Part shown: positions 38,270-51,300 of the stretch, one piece after another
How positions within the stretch are numbered: the first letter of the stretch is position 1
Layout of the letters: each line of letters begins with the position of its first letter
Assembly (NCBI GenBank): GCA_030549495.1
Contig: JAUIRK010000745.1
Span: 310,001-374,000, forward strand
Reading direction: 5' to 3'
DNA: 64,000 bases
Source: Nectonema munidae
Lineage: Eukaryota > Nematomorpha > Nectonematoida > Nectonematidae
Program-made: the position numbers and the translations under genes
The notes under the pieces: model-generated
What the model was told of the DNA's origin: nothing
Seen by the model: the letters and a program-made list of their open reading frames with translations, nothing else
Database searches by the model: none

Positions 38270-40464
38270 TTATGAGAGAAATAACGCACGGCTCGTAATA
38301 ACACATGTATGTATACATAACAATAATATTATAGGGTATAAAATATAGCCTAGAGGTTGCAAAAAATAGAAGTTCACTTGTTTGCCATTTACATTAATAT
38401 TTAATTTGCTATAAATGAACGTTCGCTTCTGATTTTCCTCTATAAATATCATACCGGAAGGTAAAGCCTTCCTTTGAAGACAAAACCAAGCCTCATAGCC
38501 GCACCTTATAGGTTTACTCTTTATAAACATATTCAGGAAGTTTCTACCATAATATTCATTCATTCTTTCATCAATGGATAAGTGCTGACCAAAAAAACCA
38601 GATAGCGATGCTTTTTTATTGAAGTATTCAATAAGAAATTTCCCTTTGAAAAGTATATCTTCGTTGAGATTCTTATTATCACAAAAATGAATAAAAGATT
38701 TTACTTGTTGAAACCTGTTTCTATTCATGGCACCAGCTACTAAAGGACAATGCACATCTGGTGACTTTGACCATAATATTTTCTCTCTAGGACGATTGTT
38801 GTAACCAGACAAAAACAAAATGCCAAAAAAAAATTGATTTCTTTCAAGTCTGTTAAAAAATCATGATTCTTTTTATCTTCTTGGGCATACATATTCATCA
38901 TGCTGATAACGACACTTTCAAAAAAATTCTCATCAAAAACATTGTAAAAATTTGAAAAGAGAACGGAGACTGACGTTCGTTATGCGAGGAATCTAAAGGC
39001 TCATAAAAGTATTCTTCAGGTGAACCAGCCAGCCACGTTCAAGTTCTTTTTTCCATCGAATAAACAATTTTTCTTTTTTGTGGATTTGGCTAAATCTTTG
39101 CACTCAACTTCGAATTTCCCGCAAAAATCTTTTAAAGTCTCATTAGAACACAGTTCTTCATCATCAAAGTCGTCTTCATCGGAGGCCGACTGAATCAGGG
39201 GCCAAAATTACAGTGCTTTGATACCACTTTTCTCAATAACTCTTTTGCTTTTTCAAAAGATAAACAGCTTCACTCATTTTCCAAGCGCAAATAAAAACGA
39301 ATAATGGAGGCAAAAAGTGGACGCAAAATAGTGAAAACAAGAATCAAAAATAATAACAAGACGACAACAGACTTGTCAAATCACAAATCAACAAATATGT
39401 ATTGTATGTCATAGTGTCATGTGGATAGTATGTCAGCAATACTGAACTTTTCAAAACAAAATTTAGACTTTATGAAAGCTTCAGGCATATGTGCAAAACA
39501 CAAAAACTAACTTTAGAGAAGAATAAAAAATCAATGACTTCATTTTTATGTTTGATTAGTGTAACAAAACTACAAACATCATTTTTGAATAAACACTTTT
39601 TCGGAAAGTCAACTTTTCATCATAAAAATTAAGTATAATAACTTTTATATTTTGGTATTACAAATGAATAGATGATTTATTTGAAAGTTTCTCCTGAGAT
39701 ATATTAACTATAAAAAGTTTTTTGAATGTCCAAATAGTGCACTTAGCAAAAAACTTGAGAAATATAGCCCGGGCAATCGCAAAATATAGACCAAAAATTC
39801 CTCTCGTTCTTTTTCCTATCATAAATTAACCTTCAAAAATGAAAATTCAAGAGAAATTTTTAAGAATTTAAAATAAAATGTGTTTAAATCAAATTTTTTC
39901 ATAGTTGACGTCAGCCTATAAGTAGAAAAAAATTTTAAGACCGAAAAAAGTAGCATCTATTTGCACATAAGTCTTAAAAAGCAAAGTAATTACATTGACG
40001 TCAAGTGTGGCTAAAACCATTCAATATTTAATTTGACTTACGCAAATGCTTCATCCATCTTTAATTTGGTACAACGATAAATATGTGATATTGTTTCAAC
40101 AGTAAAAAAGAGTTGGAAAATTTTCAAAGGATCATTCATCTAAAGATTTAGCATCTCCTTTAGGACCATATGGGTCAGCGACATTATCTCTAATGTTGAA
40201 AGTTCAAGGTCTTCCAACATTCGTAGAAGAAGAATCCCATTGATAACGTGTACCGTCTGGGGCAAGTAAGAAATCTGAAACCGTCTCAGAAAGGTTATCT
40301 GACTCCCCAGATGAAGACAAAGTAAAACTTTCAGAACAAGAAGTTGTAATGTCATAAGAAGAAACACTTGAAGACGACTGCATGACGGAGATACAGTTCA
40401 AAATTGAAAAACTGAGAAGACAGAAAAAAAGTTTAATTTTGTGTACAAAATGTATTTTATGCAC
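38270..40464 (-). pseudogene. piggyBac-type transposase remnant 3
   Basis: Ser-rich N-terminus at 40464-40204 with TRYQWDS and (after a frame change) LNIRDNVADPYGPKG, the same layout as remnants 1 and 2. The longest block, 38818-38270 (182 codons), begins FLSGYNNRPREKILWSKS and has LVAGAMNRNRFQQVKSFIHF, CDNKNLNEDILFKGKFLIEY, HLSIDERMNEYYGRN and IRCGYEAWFCLQ, a classic piggyBac core; the D in LSIDERM corresponds to the first catalytic Asp. The end of that frame runs into non-family sequence and the C-terminal third is absent. An intervening stretch of about 1 kb (39140-40140) has no readable transposase. Confidence 0.85.
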
Positions 40465-41850
40465 AAATATTTAGTGACGACATATTTGAAAATAATTCTC
40501 TGCCTGACATCACACAACACCGCTTCAATTTTGTTTATATTTTACCTTCAATATGCTCGGATACAAAAATTACTTTTGAAGATAAAGCTATCGTGCATTA
40601 TATAGAAGGTTGAAAACGATATCTCATGAACAAACCAGCACATATATTGATCATTATCACTCTCGTAAATTTTTCTAGTTTGGCAACGCATTCAGTAGAA
40701 TAAAATGCCTAATATGCCGTAACACATACAGCTTCCTCATTCATCATTCCTCGGGATGAAATTTGTTTTTCTCCACATGCGCAAGTTTATTATGCATTAC
40801 TTCATTCATTTATTTCAGGGTTTTGATCAGATCCGAGCGATACATACAAAATTGAACTGGATTTATTTCTGAGTTTCAAAATAAGTTTGAAGAAATGAAA
40901 ATGCATATAAACAAAAGACCTATTAGGGCGTGAGTGGGTTGGTAGAACGTGTGACTTCGAAACTCAAATGCTTGGGTTCGAATCCCGCTCCCTGCAACTT
41001 ACTTATATTTCGATACAAGCGGTCTTCTGGCCTTCTCGATGAAACATCCTGAGGTACCTACCTAATAGAAAAGTGGGTTTGTGATATTGCAGAAAGTATT
41101 TCAGTAATGCAGATGGCGTTAATTTATTATTACGCTCACGTGAATAATTTTTTTCATTTACTAGTTTTTGTGCTTAAAATGCTATTTCTTCTGATTTTAC
41201 ATAGAATTTATGTAGGAAATGCAAAATTCGTCATAAATGATCTTTTATTACGGCATATATCCGTCCTTCATGTATTGTGCTTGCATAGATCATACGCCTC
41301 GCGGCTTCAACTTTGGGCTGAATGTACATCGTATGACGAATGATGTACAAATCTAGTTGCGCGGAATAAACGTTCTTTATCGCGGTAGAAATATACTTTT
41401 TTACAGTACATTTATAAATAACAGATCTACTCAATCAACAGTGAACCCTACACGTCTACGGTCCAATGATCCAAAAATATACATCAAATAACAAAATATA
41501 TTTTTTTTTAATTATTTGATATTTCTATTCGTTTTTATACTATCCCAAAAATTAAGAACTACCGGTATTCATTTTTCAAGATGAAGTGGCAGAAAAATTT
41601 TTTATTAGATATTATGATCTCAAAAAAAAATTTCATGATCTATTCAAACACGTTTTAAAGCTATATATAAAGTTTTTAGTACAAGGAAAACTAAATGAAT
41701 AACATTTTCAAAAAATATTTCTAAGATTTTACAAAAATGCATCGTTACATAATAGTGTCCAAATTGGAATAATATTTACTTAAAAATATTAGCTTTTCAA
41801 GAAACATGGTCTTCATTCTATTTTTTGAAACTATAGACAAAAAATCGCAT
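40465..41850. other. Intergenic with SINE copy 2
   Basis: Apart from the SINE (40926-41070) and a 28-bp word at 41248-41275 also found at 23784-23811, nothing is recognised. Confidence 0.5.
40926..41070 (+). repeat. tRNA-derived SINE, copy 2
   Basis: Has the best tRNA-like head of the three: A-box-like GAGTGGGTTGGTAGAACG and B-box GGGTTCGAATCCC (40974-40986). The body words GATACAAGCGG and CTTCTCGATGAAACATCCT match copies 1 and 3. The D- and anticodon-stem pairing is poor, so it is not called as a tRNA gene. Confidence 0.75.
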
Positions 41851-42640
41851 TTCCTTATTTGTTGATCTTTCTAAGGCACTTGATTCAATTCCTCATTTCA
41901 TTTTGCTTGAAAAAATTAAGTGGTATGGAATGTCTCCTAGCGCCGTATTGTTTATAGCGCTATTTCACTAACACGGTTGATTGCGCATGTGTTTAACGGC
42001 ATTTTAAAAATCTGTATGTAGAGTTCCACAAGGTTCTATCTTGGACCCACTGTTTTTAATATATGTGAATTACGTTACTAATTCCTCTATAAATACGTTT
42101 TTATAAGCTAACGACATCACAATTTTCAAACCTTCTGGCTGGTTGTCAAATACCTAAACGAGTGGAAAATTTTATCATCCTTCAATAGTACAGATCCCAA
42201 ATTAATAGACACGGGCTTCGAATTTAGTGATGATTTGAATTTCTTTGGTCTACTAGTTGACAAGAAGTTGAACTGGAACCCTTATTGGACTTTTATTTTT
42301 AAGAAAATTAACTCAGTAGTTGGTTTGCTAAAGCAATTCACCAGTAAAATTGGTGTAGAGGCAAACAACTAGTGTATAAAAGCCTCTTCTTGCCTCATTT
42401 AATTTCCAGTATAACTAATTGGGGCATGGGAGATGTATTTAACTGTTTCCTTATTCATCTTCTAAATGATCTTCAAATCTCAGATTGATGGATAGATGAT
42501 ATCCTTTACGTTCATGGAACCGTATGGTTACACCTAGATATAATCTTGCAAAAACAAAAAAATATAGAGCTTGTAAGAAGGCCTCTTTTGATAGAGTAGA
42601 TTTACTTCGTTACCCAGATATCATCGGAACTGACCTTTGA
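41851..42640 (+). mobile_element. LINE reverse-transcriptase fragment, plus strand
   Basis: Broken frames read FVDLSKALDSIPHFILLEK (approximate, near 41860-41930), VCRVPQGSILDPLFLIYVNY and FSDDLNFFGLLVDKKLNW, the order of RT motifs in CR1/Jockey-type LINEs (xDlsKAFD, PQGSxLgPlLF, and the post-catalytic fLGv.iD..L.W). Several stops and frame changes. It is the only LINE fragment here in plus orientation. Confidence 0.7.
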
Positions 42641-43464
42641 TGTATATTATATATATAAATATTGTAGGTTAAAAACAACATACTTTTAATTTTACTGAAC
42701 TAGTATATGTTTTAAAATACATTCTTCTTCTTTATCGAATAATTTTTGATGCGATTATTCATATATCTTAATTATATATTTCTTCACTTGGATTTTTGGT
42801 AGATTTAATGACATCTACAATACTAAAAATATGTTCTTTGTAAGAAACAAATTAATTGTAGTTTAATTGATTCACTCAACATTATAATGTACGAATCTGT
42901 GTTTGCCTTGCAAACTTTTTATGTTTCTTTTACACACTCAACTTTAGCTTGACTCCTGTTATATTCCTTGTGCTTTTCTAAGACTTCTGAACTCTAAAGG
43001 ATTTTTGATTTATTCAAGCCCTTTAAATATTTTTAATAAAAATTTCTCAATTCCTTTTTGGCTTTAACACGCTTTTGCATATTTAAGAAGTATAACTGGC
43101 GATTTCAAATAAATGTAAACACAAAAAATATGAGTATGATATAATCGAGAAATAGCTTTAGTGCTATTCCTGAGTCAAAGTTAAAAACTACTCTAGAGCG
43201 AAGATCAATTCCTCATAATTATTGTTCACAAAGCTTGAAGTTTTCAGATAATAAAAAATTTTAAATATTTAATTTCAAAAAGTTTTATTTACATTCTTTC
43301 AACGTGAAAGTTTTTTCCAGGAAAAAGTGTCATCCGACGTAGCTCTATTAGATTTAATTAGACAAAAAGTCAAGAGATGTAGATAAAAATAAAAAATTGA
43401 ATACACGATATTAAATGTCTGTTTACGAAGCTCGAAAGAATGCAGCGATGAAGAATTAAACTAC
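42641..43464. other. Intergenic between LINE remnant and CNOT1 3' end
   Basis: AT-rich, nothing recognised. Confidence 0.5.
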
Positions 43465-43470
43465 TTTATT
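43465..43470 (-). terminator. Candidate poly(A) signal of CNOT1
   Basis: AATAAA on the minus strand begins 17 nt after the CNOT1 stop codon (TGA 43489-43487). If used, the 3' UTR would be only about 30-45 nt. Confidence 0.5.
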
Positions 43471-43486
43471 AAAATACACGTAAAAA

Positions 43487-45359
43487 TCAAGTAGACGCGC
43501 TTTGCGATGACGAGTTTGTGCTCTTGGCCATAGCGCACGACTTCGCTACAGAGTCGAAGAGTTTTTGAATTTCAGGTGCACACCTGATGAAATCGTGCTG
43601 CATGAAAGAAAAGGTAGGATTTTTAATCAGCTCAATGAACGTTATCAACAGGCCCCAAGGGTGAGGGCGATTAACGATCAAACGCTCCAACAAGACACGA
43701 GTAATCTGCTCCTTCAGAGCCTGGCTATTCGCCTCGGCAAAAAGGTGGAGCAGCGAGCAGCTGAAGTAGTGCGTGTGTGTGTTCGGGTATCTGAGGTGGT
43801 TGGCAATCGCGTTGAACAAGAGGTAGCGACCCTCAGAGTCCAGACCTACTGCCAGATTTTGAAAAATATCCATGTGAGACGAGTGTGTTATGGTTGATAT
43901 GTTGATGACGAGGCCTTTGGACAGAATGGCTGAAATAGCAGAAGATCCAACATTCAGCACAAGTGCATTCAGCAAAACGGTATTGTAATTCGTTCCAGGA
44001 CAAGGAGAAGCACGGAGGTGAGCACGCAAGTCCGTTAAAAATGAGACTGGGGAACGAGAGGATAAGTAACGATCCAAAGCAGAGCGGATAAACGTCGGAA
44101 CTGTTGGGATGCAGGAAGACGGAGTTAGCGCAATTTCAGGAAGAAGATCGACTTTGAGGTGTTTGGTGAAGGGGTCGGGTAGACGCATATGGCGCGGAAA
44201 GGCGGCCAAAATGAGATTGCGCATTTGAACAGCGTTCAGAGGGATCGACTCGCAAAGAGAGTAATAGTGGAGGCAGAGAAAGTCGGGAAAATCGTGCAAC
44301 AAAACGAGAAGTAGACGCAGGCAACCGGTGTAGAACTTTCGAGAAGGCGGAGAGAGTTTGACGGCGCGCAGAAAAGGCCGCATGAAGAGGAGCGCGTCGC
44401 AAAGCAGCGACGAGAAAAGGAGATAGGAAGGGGAGGCAGATGAGAGGAAGAGAGAGAGGGTGGTGCGGTGGGCGAGGAGAGAGAGCCAGGAAAAGGCGAA
44501 GAGGGGGCAGATGGTGGGGCGAATGAGGTGGAGGGCGTTGGCGAAGGCGGGGAGGAGTGTAGCAGACGAGGTAGCGATCACTTGCGTCAGCAGGGAAAAC
44601 AGAATTCGCTGGTAGGGGAGACAGTGGCGCGTGGGGGTGAGGAGGAGCAGAGAGCCGACACAAACGCCGAGGACTTTGTTAACGAGAGGCGCGAGTGTAT
44701 CGGGCGCTGCGCATGCGAGAAGGCCAATCAGAGAGACGAAGGCGTCACACGTGAGCAGGGCGTCCGAGCGTGATCTCTGCTCGCAGATGTCGGCCACGGT
44801 GGACGTGCACACGCGAAGAAATCGCGTAATGGCGTCGTCGCTTTTGAAGAGGCCTGCGCTGTGCATCTGCGCCATCAACGCGGTCACTCCAGCAGAAGAA
44901 GAAGTCCAGCGACGCAGCAGACTCTCAGATTTCTCGCGCAGGCCTGGCGGATCGGCACAGTCCTTCGCAGCGGAGACGCCGGAATGCAGCATGGCGGAGT
45001 AGAGGGCGGGTCCATTTTCCAGAAGTTTGACCTCGGTGTGCAGATTCAGAGCGTCGAGCAAGGAGTCCAGGCCGGTGGGGAACTGAATGCGCTGAGAAGG
45101 AATTAGCCAGATGTTGCTGAGTGTGTCGATAGTTTTGTAAAAGTCCGACTCCGGCATCACTTGGTTAGCGCGGTCTTCGAGACAGAAGAAACGGACCAAT
45201 CGCATCGCGAAGCTGACGATGAGTGAGGAAGAAGAGCTTTGCTTGCAGGGAGATGAGGCCGCCGTTAGGTTCGTCAAAGACTGCGCCAGGTATGTGTCGT
45301 ATTGCTGCAGAGACAAGAGACGCGTCTTTATCAACAAACATATTCCTTCAAAATTATAC
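43487..45359 (-). CDS. CNOT1: CNOT1 terminal exon, connector and NOT1 homology domain
   Basis: A 1,873-nt uninterrupted exon. Acceptor TTTAAG at 45361-45360; the ATG at 45382 is upstream of it in the intron and is not used. Motifs include [100 protein letters not shown] and [16 protein letters not shown]. The first codon is split with the previous exon (ELK-YNF). The Ser/Thr-rich last dozen residues differ from the human tail. Confidence 0.97.
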
Positions 45360-48300
45360 CTTAAATAGTAAGACTCTATCAATAGGAGTGTTTAGTAAGA
45401 ACGCTTGATGAGAATTAGATAAATACGCCGTTCCTATGAGCAAAGTTATTCAGGATAAATCATTCACACGTAAGATAGAAATTTAGGCTTAGTCTCTTGC
45501 TATATGCACAAGTGCACTGACAGACAAGACATATCGGCCAATTAAATTAAATATTTTGATGTCGCTTCCTATTCTGTCTGCATTAACCTTTTCTGCTCCT
45601 CACAGATATCTGGTCTTAAACTGGCTAGGGAGGTTATAGGCTATTATGGCTTGTTTCTTACACACTAGAGGTTTACTTCCTAAAAATATTTATAGCTAGG
45701 AAGAGAACTCAAAAATAAATTAATTTTGTTTATTGAAATTAATTTCCACAAAAGCTTGGCCTTGAGATCCGCTAAAAATGAAGTAAAAATAAGAAATTTC
45801 AAGCTCACAATTTTGCTCTAAAAGTGTAAAATAAGTTCCTTTTGGTAAATACAATTTTACATTTGGAATACACATTCCTTGTTGGTAGCAAAATTTAGAA
45901 GAAACCAAATCTAAATTCCTCAAAATGAAGAGTAACTGGCAAGAGATTTAATTTGTGAAATTATTTTAGCAAATCCAAAAAATAATACGGCTTTATAAAA
46001 TAATTGGATGAGCGTTCATTGGAAATAAAATTCGGATCTAGAAATAGAATCTTTGTATTTTAGTTTTTCTTCAAACCTTAGATTACTATTTTTGGAGAGT
46101 GAGGAGTTGAGAATCGCTTCAAATAACGCACTCACAAATCCCATGTCAAAAGGCCCTTTTTCTCATCCGACTCCTCACATCGGTGATGTGGTATTTATTT
46201 AAAATTTATCTAAAATAGTATTTACTGTAATAAATTCGCTATCGTTTGTGTGCACTAACACTTCGATAACAAAGTTTATGCCAAACCCCCCAAAATTTTT
46301 GGACTCGCTAAGTTCAAACTGCTAGTTAATCTACGGAGTATAATATGTTGACTGTAATAACTAAGGAGTACAAATCTTTATATTCTTGGATTTTGCAGTT
46401 TGCCATAGTTGCTGATATACACACAAAAATAAAAAGGAACATTTTTGAACATAAGAATGATTTTATAACTCTCTTATTTGATGAAGTTGAAAGTGGGGAA
46501 GTGCCTTACTTTAATTCATCGTCCTTGCACTCTATGACACAACGAGTAACGCCTTTGTTTGTCCAGTGAGAGCCGTACAAGCGAGCATCTTGCAGGCACC
46601 TCAGAACAAACAAGAAGAGATCGCGAAAAGACAGGAAAATCGGTTCCACATCTGACGGCGAAGCAGATGTTGGAGCGAGAACAACCACTTCCAGCAGACC
46701 CTCAACCGCTTTTACGAGAAGAGCTGAAGCTGACGTCATCTGAAAAATAAAGGTTTTTTTAAGTTGGACATCGGCACGACAAAGACAGAGGCTTTAAAAC
46801 TTTTATCAAATCAAATGATTTATGAAGACCAAAAATCAGTTCTAACTTTGCTCAACGAGCTCTAAGATGTTTTTGGAGGAGTGGTGGCTTGCAAATTAAG
46901 ACATAAATAAAAAAGCAAAAAGAATATTTTGTAGGTTGGAATACTTGAAATTAAGTTTGAGACCACCGTTTGTTATTTAGGAAAAGAGATTCTACATTTC
47001 AATATGGAAAGAATACAACAAATATGAAATAACCAGATCATTTTATAATAAGTAGAAAAATATAGGAAGATATCACGAATATACAAATGCTATTAGGTGT
47101 GCGAAGAATGAAATCGTGAAAGCATATTTTGTGAGGATTTACTTTAAAGAGGTTATACGGGGTTGGTGAATTGAAATGAAAATCGGAGATAAAATGATAG
47201 GAGGCAAAAAGTGCACTGCCATATAATTTAGTATTAGGAAGAGGGAAGGAGCATTATGGGCAGAGAGTACTTTGTTGAAATGAAGAAAAAGACACGTACG
47301 TCCTTGTTGTTTCTGGCCAAGAGACTCGCTTCCAACAAAGCATGAAGGATCGCGGCGACCCTTGGAGAGAGTGAAGAGTTGCACACGCTCTGTTGATTGA
47401 ACATGAGCGCAAAACTTTCAATCTCTCGACAAAGCTTGTCCAGGAGCTGGTTCGATTCTTCGGACAGCAGAAAGGAGGCAGAAGGCTGGGCCGCCTTGCT
47501 GCTGCCTCCCTGTCCCATCATCAGCATGAGCACGGAGTTGGCGTTGGGCTGCTGCTTCAGCGACTGCTTGTACTGGTGGGGCACCACAGCGCTTGTTTGG
47601 TGGTAACTCGTGGACACGGCGCAGCTGATGAAGCCCGGGATGCTTCTGGCGAAGGCGTCATACACGACCGCTTGATTCGGACTCACCCCGCCCACTTTCA
47701 GGCGAATCTGCTCGGCGATTCGCTCCGCTTGATACGTCAGAGCTTTCGAGTCGCAGTATCTTCGTCCTTCCGCGCGAGCTTGTTTCCGAATTTCGTACTC
47801 AAATGAAATCCTTAAACACAAAAATAAGACGAAATTATTGTTTACTCGTGTTATGGAGATGGTGAAACTTTCGAAGGAAAATATCTTTGTCGACAACAAA
47901 ACGACTTTTGCGGAGTCGACTATCACTAATTCGGAATGCTTGGGATTCGGCCTAACCCAATATTTCAATAAAAAATCTCTTTGCGTACTCACTTTTTTTC
48001 TCAGTATAAACTTTACTCCAACTTAAATTCAAGGTCAGATGTCAGTTACAAATACAAAAAGTCAAACAAAAAAATTATTTCACATTAGAATTTGTAAGTA
48101 AATTTTCAGATATACTGATTCTACTGGGTGTAGACAATTTTTGAACATTTATTTTAAACTTAGTTGTTTTAGGTGCTTTGATCTTTCTCTAATTACTTTT
48201 TCTTGCAAGATCTTTATGACTCATTAGTTCTTCTTCATTTATGTAACTTTTATTTTCTAAGCCTTCAAGAAGCGCAGTTGCTAATTGAATCAATCATTTT

Positions 48301-51300
48301 AATAAATTAAAGATGACCGAAATAATCAAAGTTCGGATTAACGAAGGCCAGAATTCTACTAACGAGAAATACTAAGGAACTTTCTAGCCCACTCCATAAT
48401 CAAGTGAATTGAAACTGTCAATATTCATTAATTAAATTCACGTTTTATAGTTATAGACTAAATCGATGAAATTTTGTGTTACATGAAAACCGAGAAAAGC
48501 ATTACAATATAAGGAAAAGATGAGTTTGAAGTTAAAAACAAAAAATACGATTTAAATAGATTACTTACGTCCGTGTATATTTGAATAAGATGAGGTCACA
48601 ATAATTAAAATGGCACAAGAGAACAGAAATAGAGGATGTAGTGCAGGCAATTAATATAATGGAAGTCGCCCTGGTTCCTTTTATTTTCTTCTTCTAAAGG
48701 CACCACGGGGTGTTTTCATCGAAAAGGCTCGAAATGAGGCGAAGAAAGCAGGCTTGATGCGGGATCGAAGCCAAGACCTTGAGTTATCGAAACGCAGTAT
48801 CTAACCAACCCTACTATAAGATAATAAACGTGTCCATCAGAACTAAACGTGGACTAAAACTGTGCAGGAGGGAGACAAACAATATTGCCGTCATACTGTT
48901 CTCATAGAAATTCAAGAGTTGAGAAGAAGGCTCAAAAATCAAGGGAAATCGGTTAACGCTACGATTCCTAACTCCATTCATCAAAATTTTACATTTCAAA
49001 AATGGCAGCTTTGATAAATGAATACAAAAGAAAGCTTTATTAAATGTGCAAAGCGCTGTGCATAAAATACAAACGTTCTTTTATTCTTTATAGCTCTGGT
49101 ATAAACTTTGATCAGAGGAGTAGCCAGCTATAATCCTCAGGGGAGGGGGTCATGAAAAATGTATTATTTATTTTGATTGATTTACCATCTGAAAAAACTG
49201 TATAAACCAGGGAGTAAAAATGAAGAAGATTCATTAAAAAAATATTAAAATAAGTGTTTATATTATGTATATGACTTTCTACGTTTTTCAAGGCATACTT
49301 TTTTGAACATTTGGAAAGTAGTAGAATTAGTTATTCTTTTCTCATAATGTAAAAGTGTATGTTGCGCTTTTCTATAGGGGGAGTAATTGGTCTATTAGTT
49401 CAGCTAAAAAAATTGGTGAAGAACAAATAAAAATGCGATATCGATCTAATCAGTAAACTTCACTACTACTCCGCATAACCCCACCCCATCACTCAGCCTA
49501 ATCTATGCATTGGCAATAACTACAATCCATCAAACACTCATCAACAGAGCGAGGAAAATGGAATTGATTTAAGAATAGAGAAAGAAAAAAAGCAAGCGTA
49601 TTCACAATTTTTGGAGATGTAATAAAAAGCACAAAATATTTTCAGACTTAAAAGTTCTCTCTTTTTGGTCTCGAAAATGATGCTTCGATTTTTAACATCG
49701 AAAGTTCGTAATTTCGGAGATACAGAGTGGTTAGGTTTTTGCATCTCCATGATATCTCTTAGTAAAGACAGGAAATGTTTTCTTTCAATTACAAATTCCT
49801 AAAGATACAAAACAGTCATTGAGATAGTCTACAATAATACAGAAATAAAATACACATAATATGTCATAGTTATCATGTAGCTTATGAATATCGAAAGATA
49901 CATTAAAAGCAAAACCTGTATCATTTTGAAGTAGTGTTTGTTTTTATAAAATTAATTCTTTTCGGCATCTTCACAACTTAAAATTACCTTTAACATGAAT
50001 GCGCGTATCAGAGTAAAATTAATTTGTTTTAGAGTGTTTTCTTTAGTTGAAGTTTTACGTAAAGCAGTATGCTTTTAAAAGGGTAAAGCATATTAAGAAA
50101 AATTTTAACAACTAAACTCTCAAACTTAATTAATTCCTAATGAAAATGGACTTTTTGACTTAATAAAAAATGGACTTTTATTGAGCTAGAAAACTAAAAA
50201 AAGGAGTGAACAAACCGCAAAATTGATTAAAGCATGCGAGTTTTAAAAAGCTGCAGGTATATATTATTTAAAGTGATGAAAGTAGAGGGGTTAGGGCACT
50301 TTGCATGCATTGCGTGCTATCCTGATTCTCTCCCTATCTATGTTTGTGTGCAGTGGTTCCCCACCTTTTTTAACAAAGGGCCACGCCAAGAAGCAACGCA
50401 GAACTAGAGGGCTGCAACGAAAGCAAGATGGTATACATTGATATACCCAAAAAATAGAGGATGGGTGATTGTATCTATCCTCTTTAAATCTGTCACTACG
50501 ATAGACACATGCTATGCAGACAAGATTTAGGAGCAGATCATAGATACAAAACTACGTACACTACAATGAATGGATCGACATTTTGCGAAATCCTACACTT
50601 TTGTTAAGATACTGCTAGCCTAATCTTCCTGGAACTGAGCTATGGGCGCCGCAGAACGAGAGGTCGAGAAGCATTGCTCTATAAACTAAAACCTCTCCAT
50701 ATTTGAATATAGTGAAGGGTGTTATATAGAAGTCTTCCTAAAAAGAGGTTAGTGTTTACACGAACACATTGGGAAAAGGTATTTATTGTCGAGAGGTGCC
50801 TTACTTCCATCCACGTTTTACACCAGTATACAAACAAACATGGTGTAGCGAAGTTACTTCTCCGCATCTTAGAAAGTTAAAAGATGGGAGTTGTGCTCAC
50901 CTTTTATCAATCTCAATGATGGACTTTTCAATGGTCGTTTTTTGGGCAAAACAACTAGCCAGCTCGAAGTTGTCGGTAGTGATGATATTGATCGCTTGTT
51001 CAATCAGCTCCTTCGTGTTTGGCGACGTTTGCGTTCCCCGTAGTCCGATCACCAGCGCGCTTTTGAGAGCGTTGATGAGGGAGGCGTAGAGCGGATCCTT
51101 CACTGTGAACAACGAGATGCCGCCAGCCAGAAATTTTATCATGGAATGAGCAGCCACTCGAATTCGTGCTTCTTCCGGATCCAACGCAAAGTCTTTCTTC
51201 ACTAAATGCTCCACTGTTGGCACAGTCACCTTCAAAACCTTTGAAAAAAGTAAGAACACTATCAGAAGAAGGGCTTTTCCTAGCTGATTACAAAAGCTAT

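Larger units (their letters stand above)
47811..50900. other. CNOT1 intron (3.1 kb)
   Basis: Holds SINE copy 3 (48705-48830, minus) and a 326-bp hAT-like element (50351-50676). The rest is AT-rich and unrecognised. Confidence 0.5.

Noticed and set aside
40926-41000. Possible tRNA gene
   Set aside because: A- and B-box are present, but stems do not pair and the body matches the SINE family.
44136-44773. Several overlapping frames on both strands within the long CNOT1 exon
   Set aside because: Shadows produced by the locally GC-rich coding sequence; the CNOT1 frame matches a conserved protein throughout.
45360-45382. Methionine at 45382 as start of a 631-residue protein
   Set aside because: It lies in the intron; the exon begins at 45359 and joins the upstream exon in phase as part of CNOT1.
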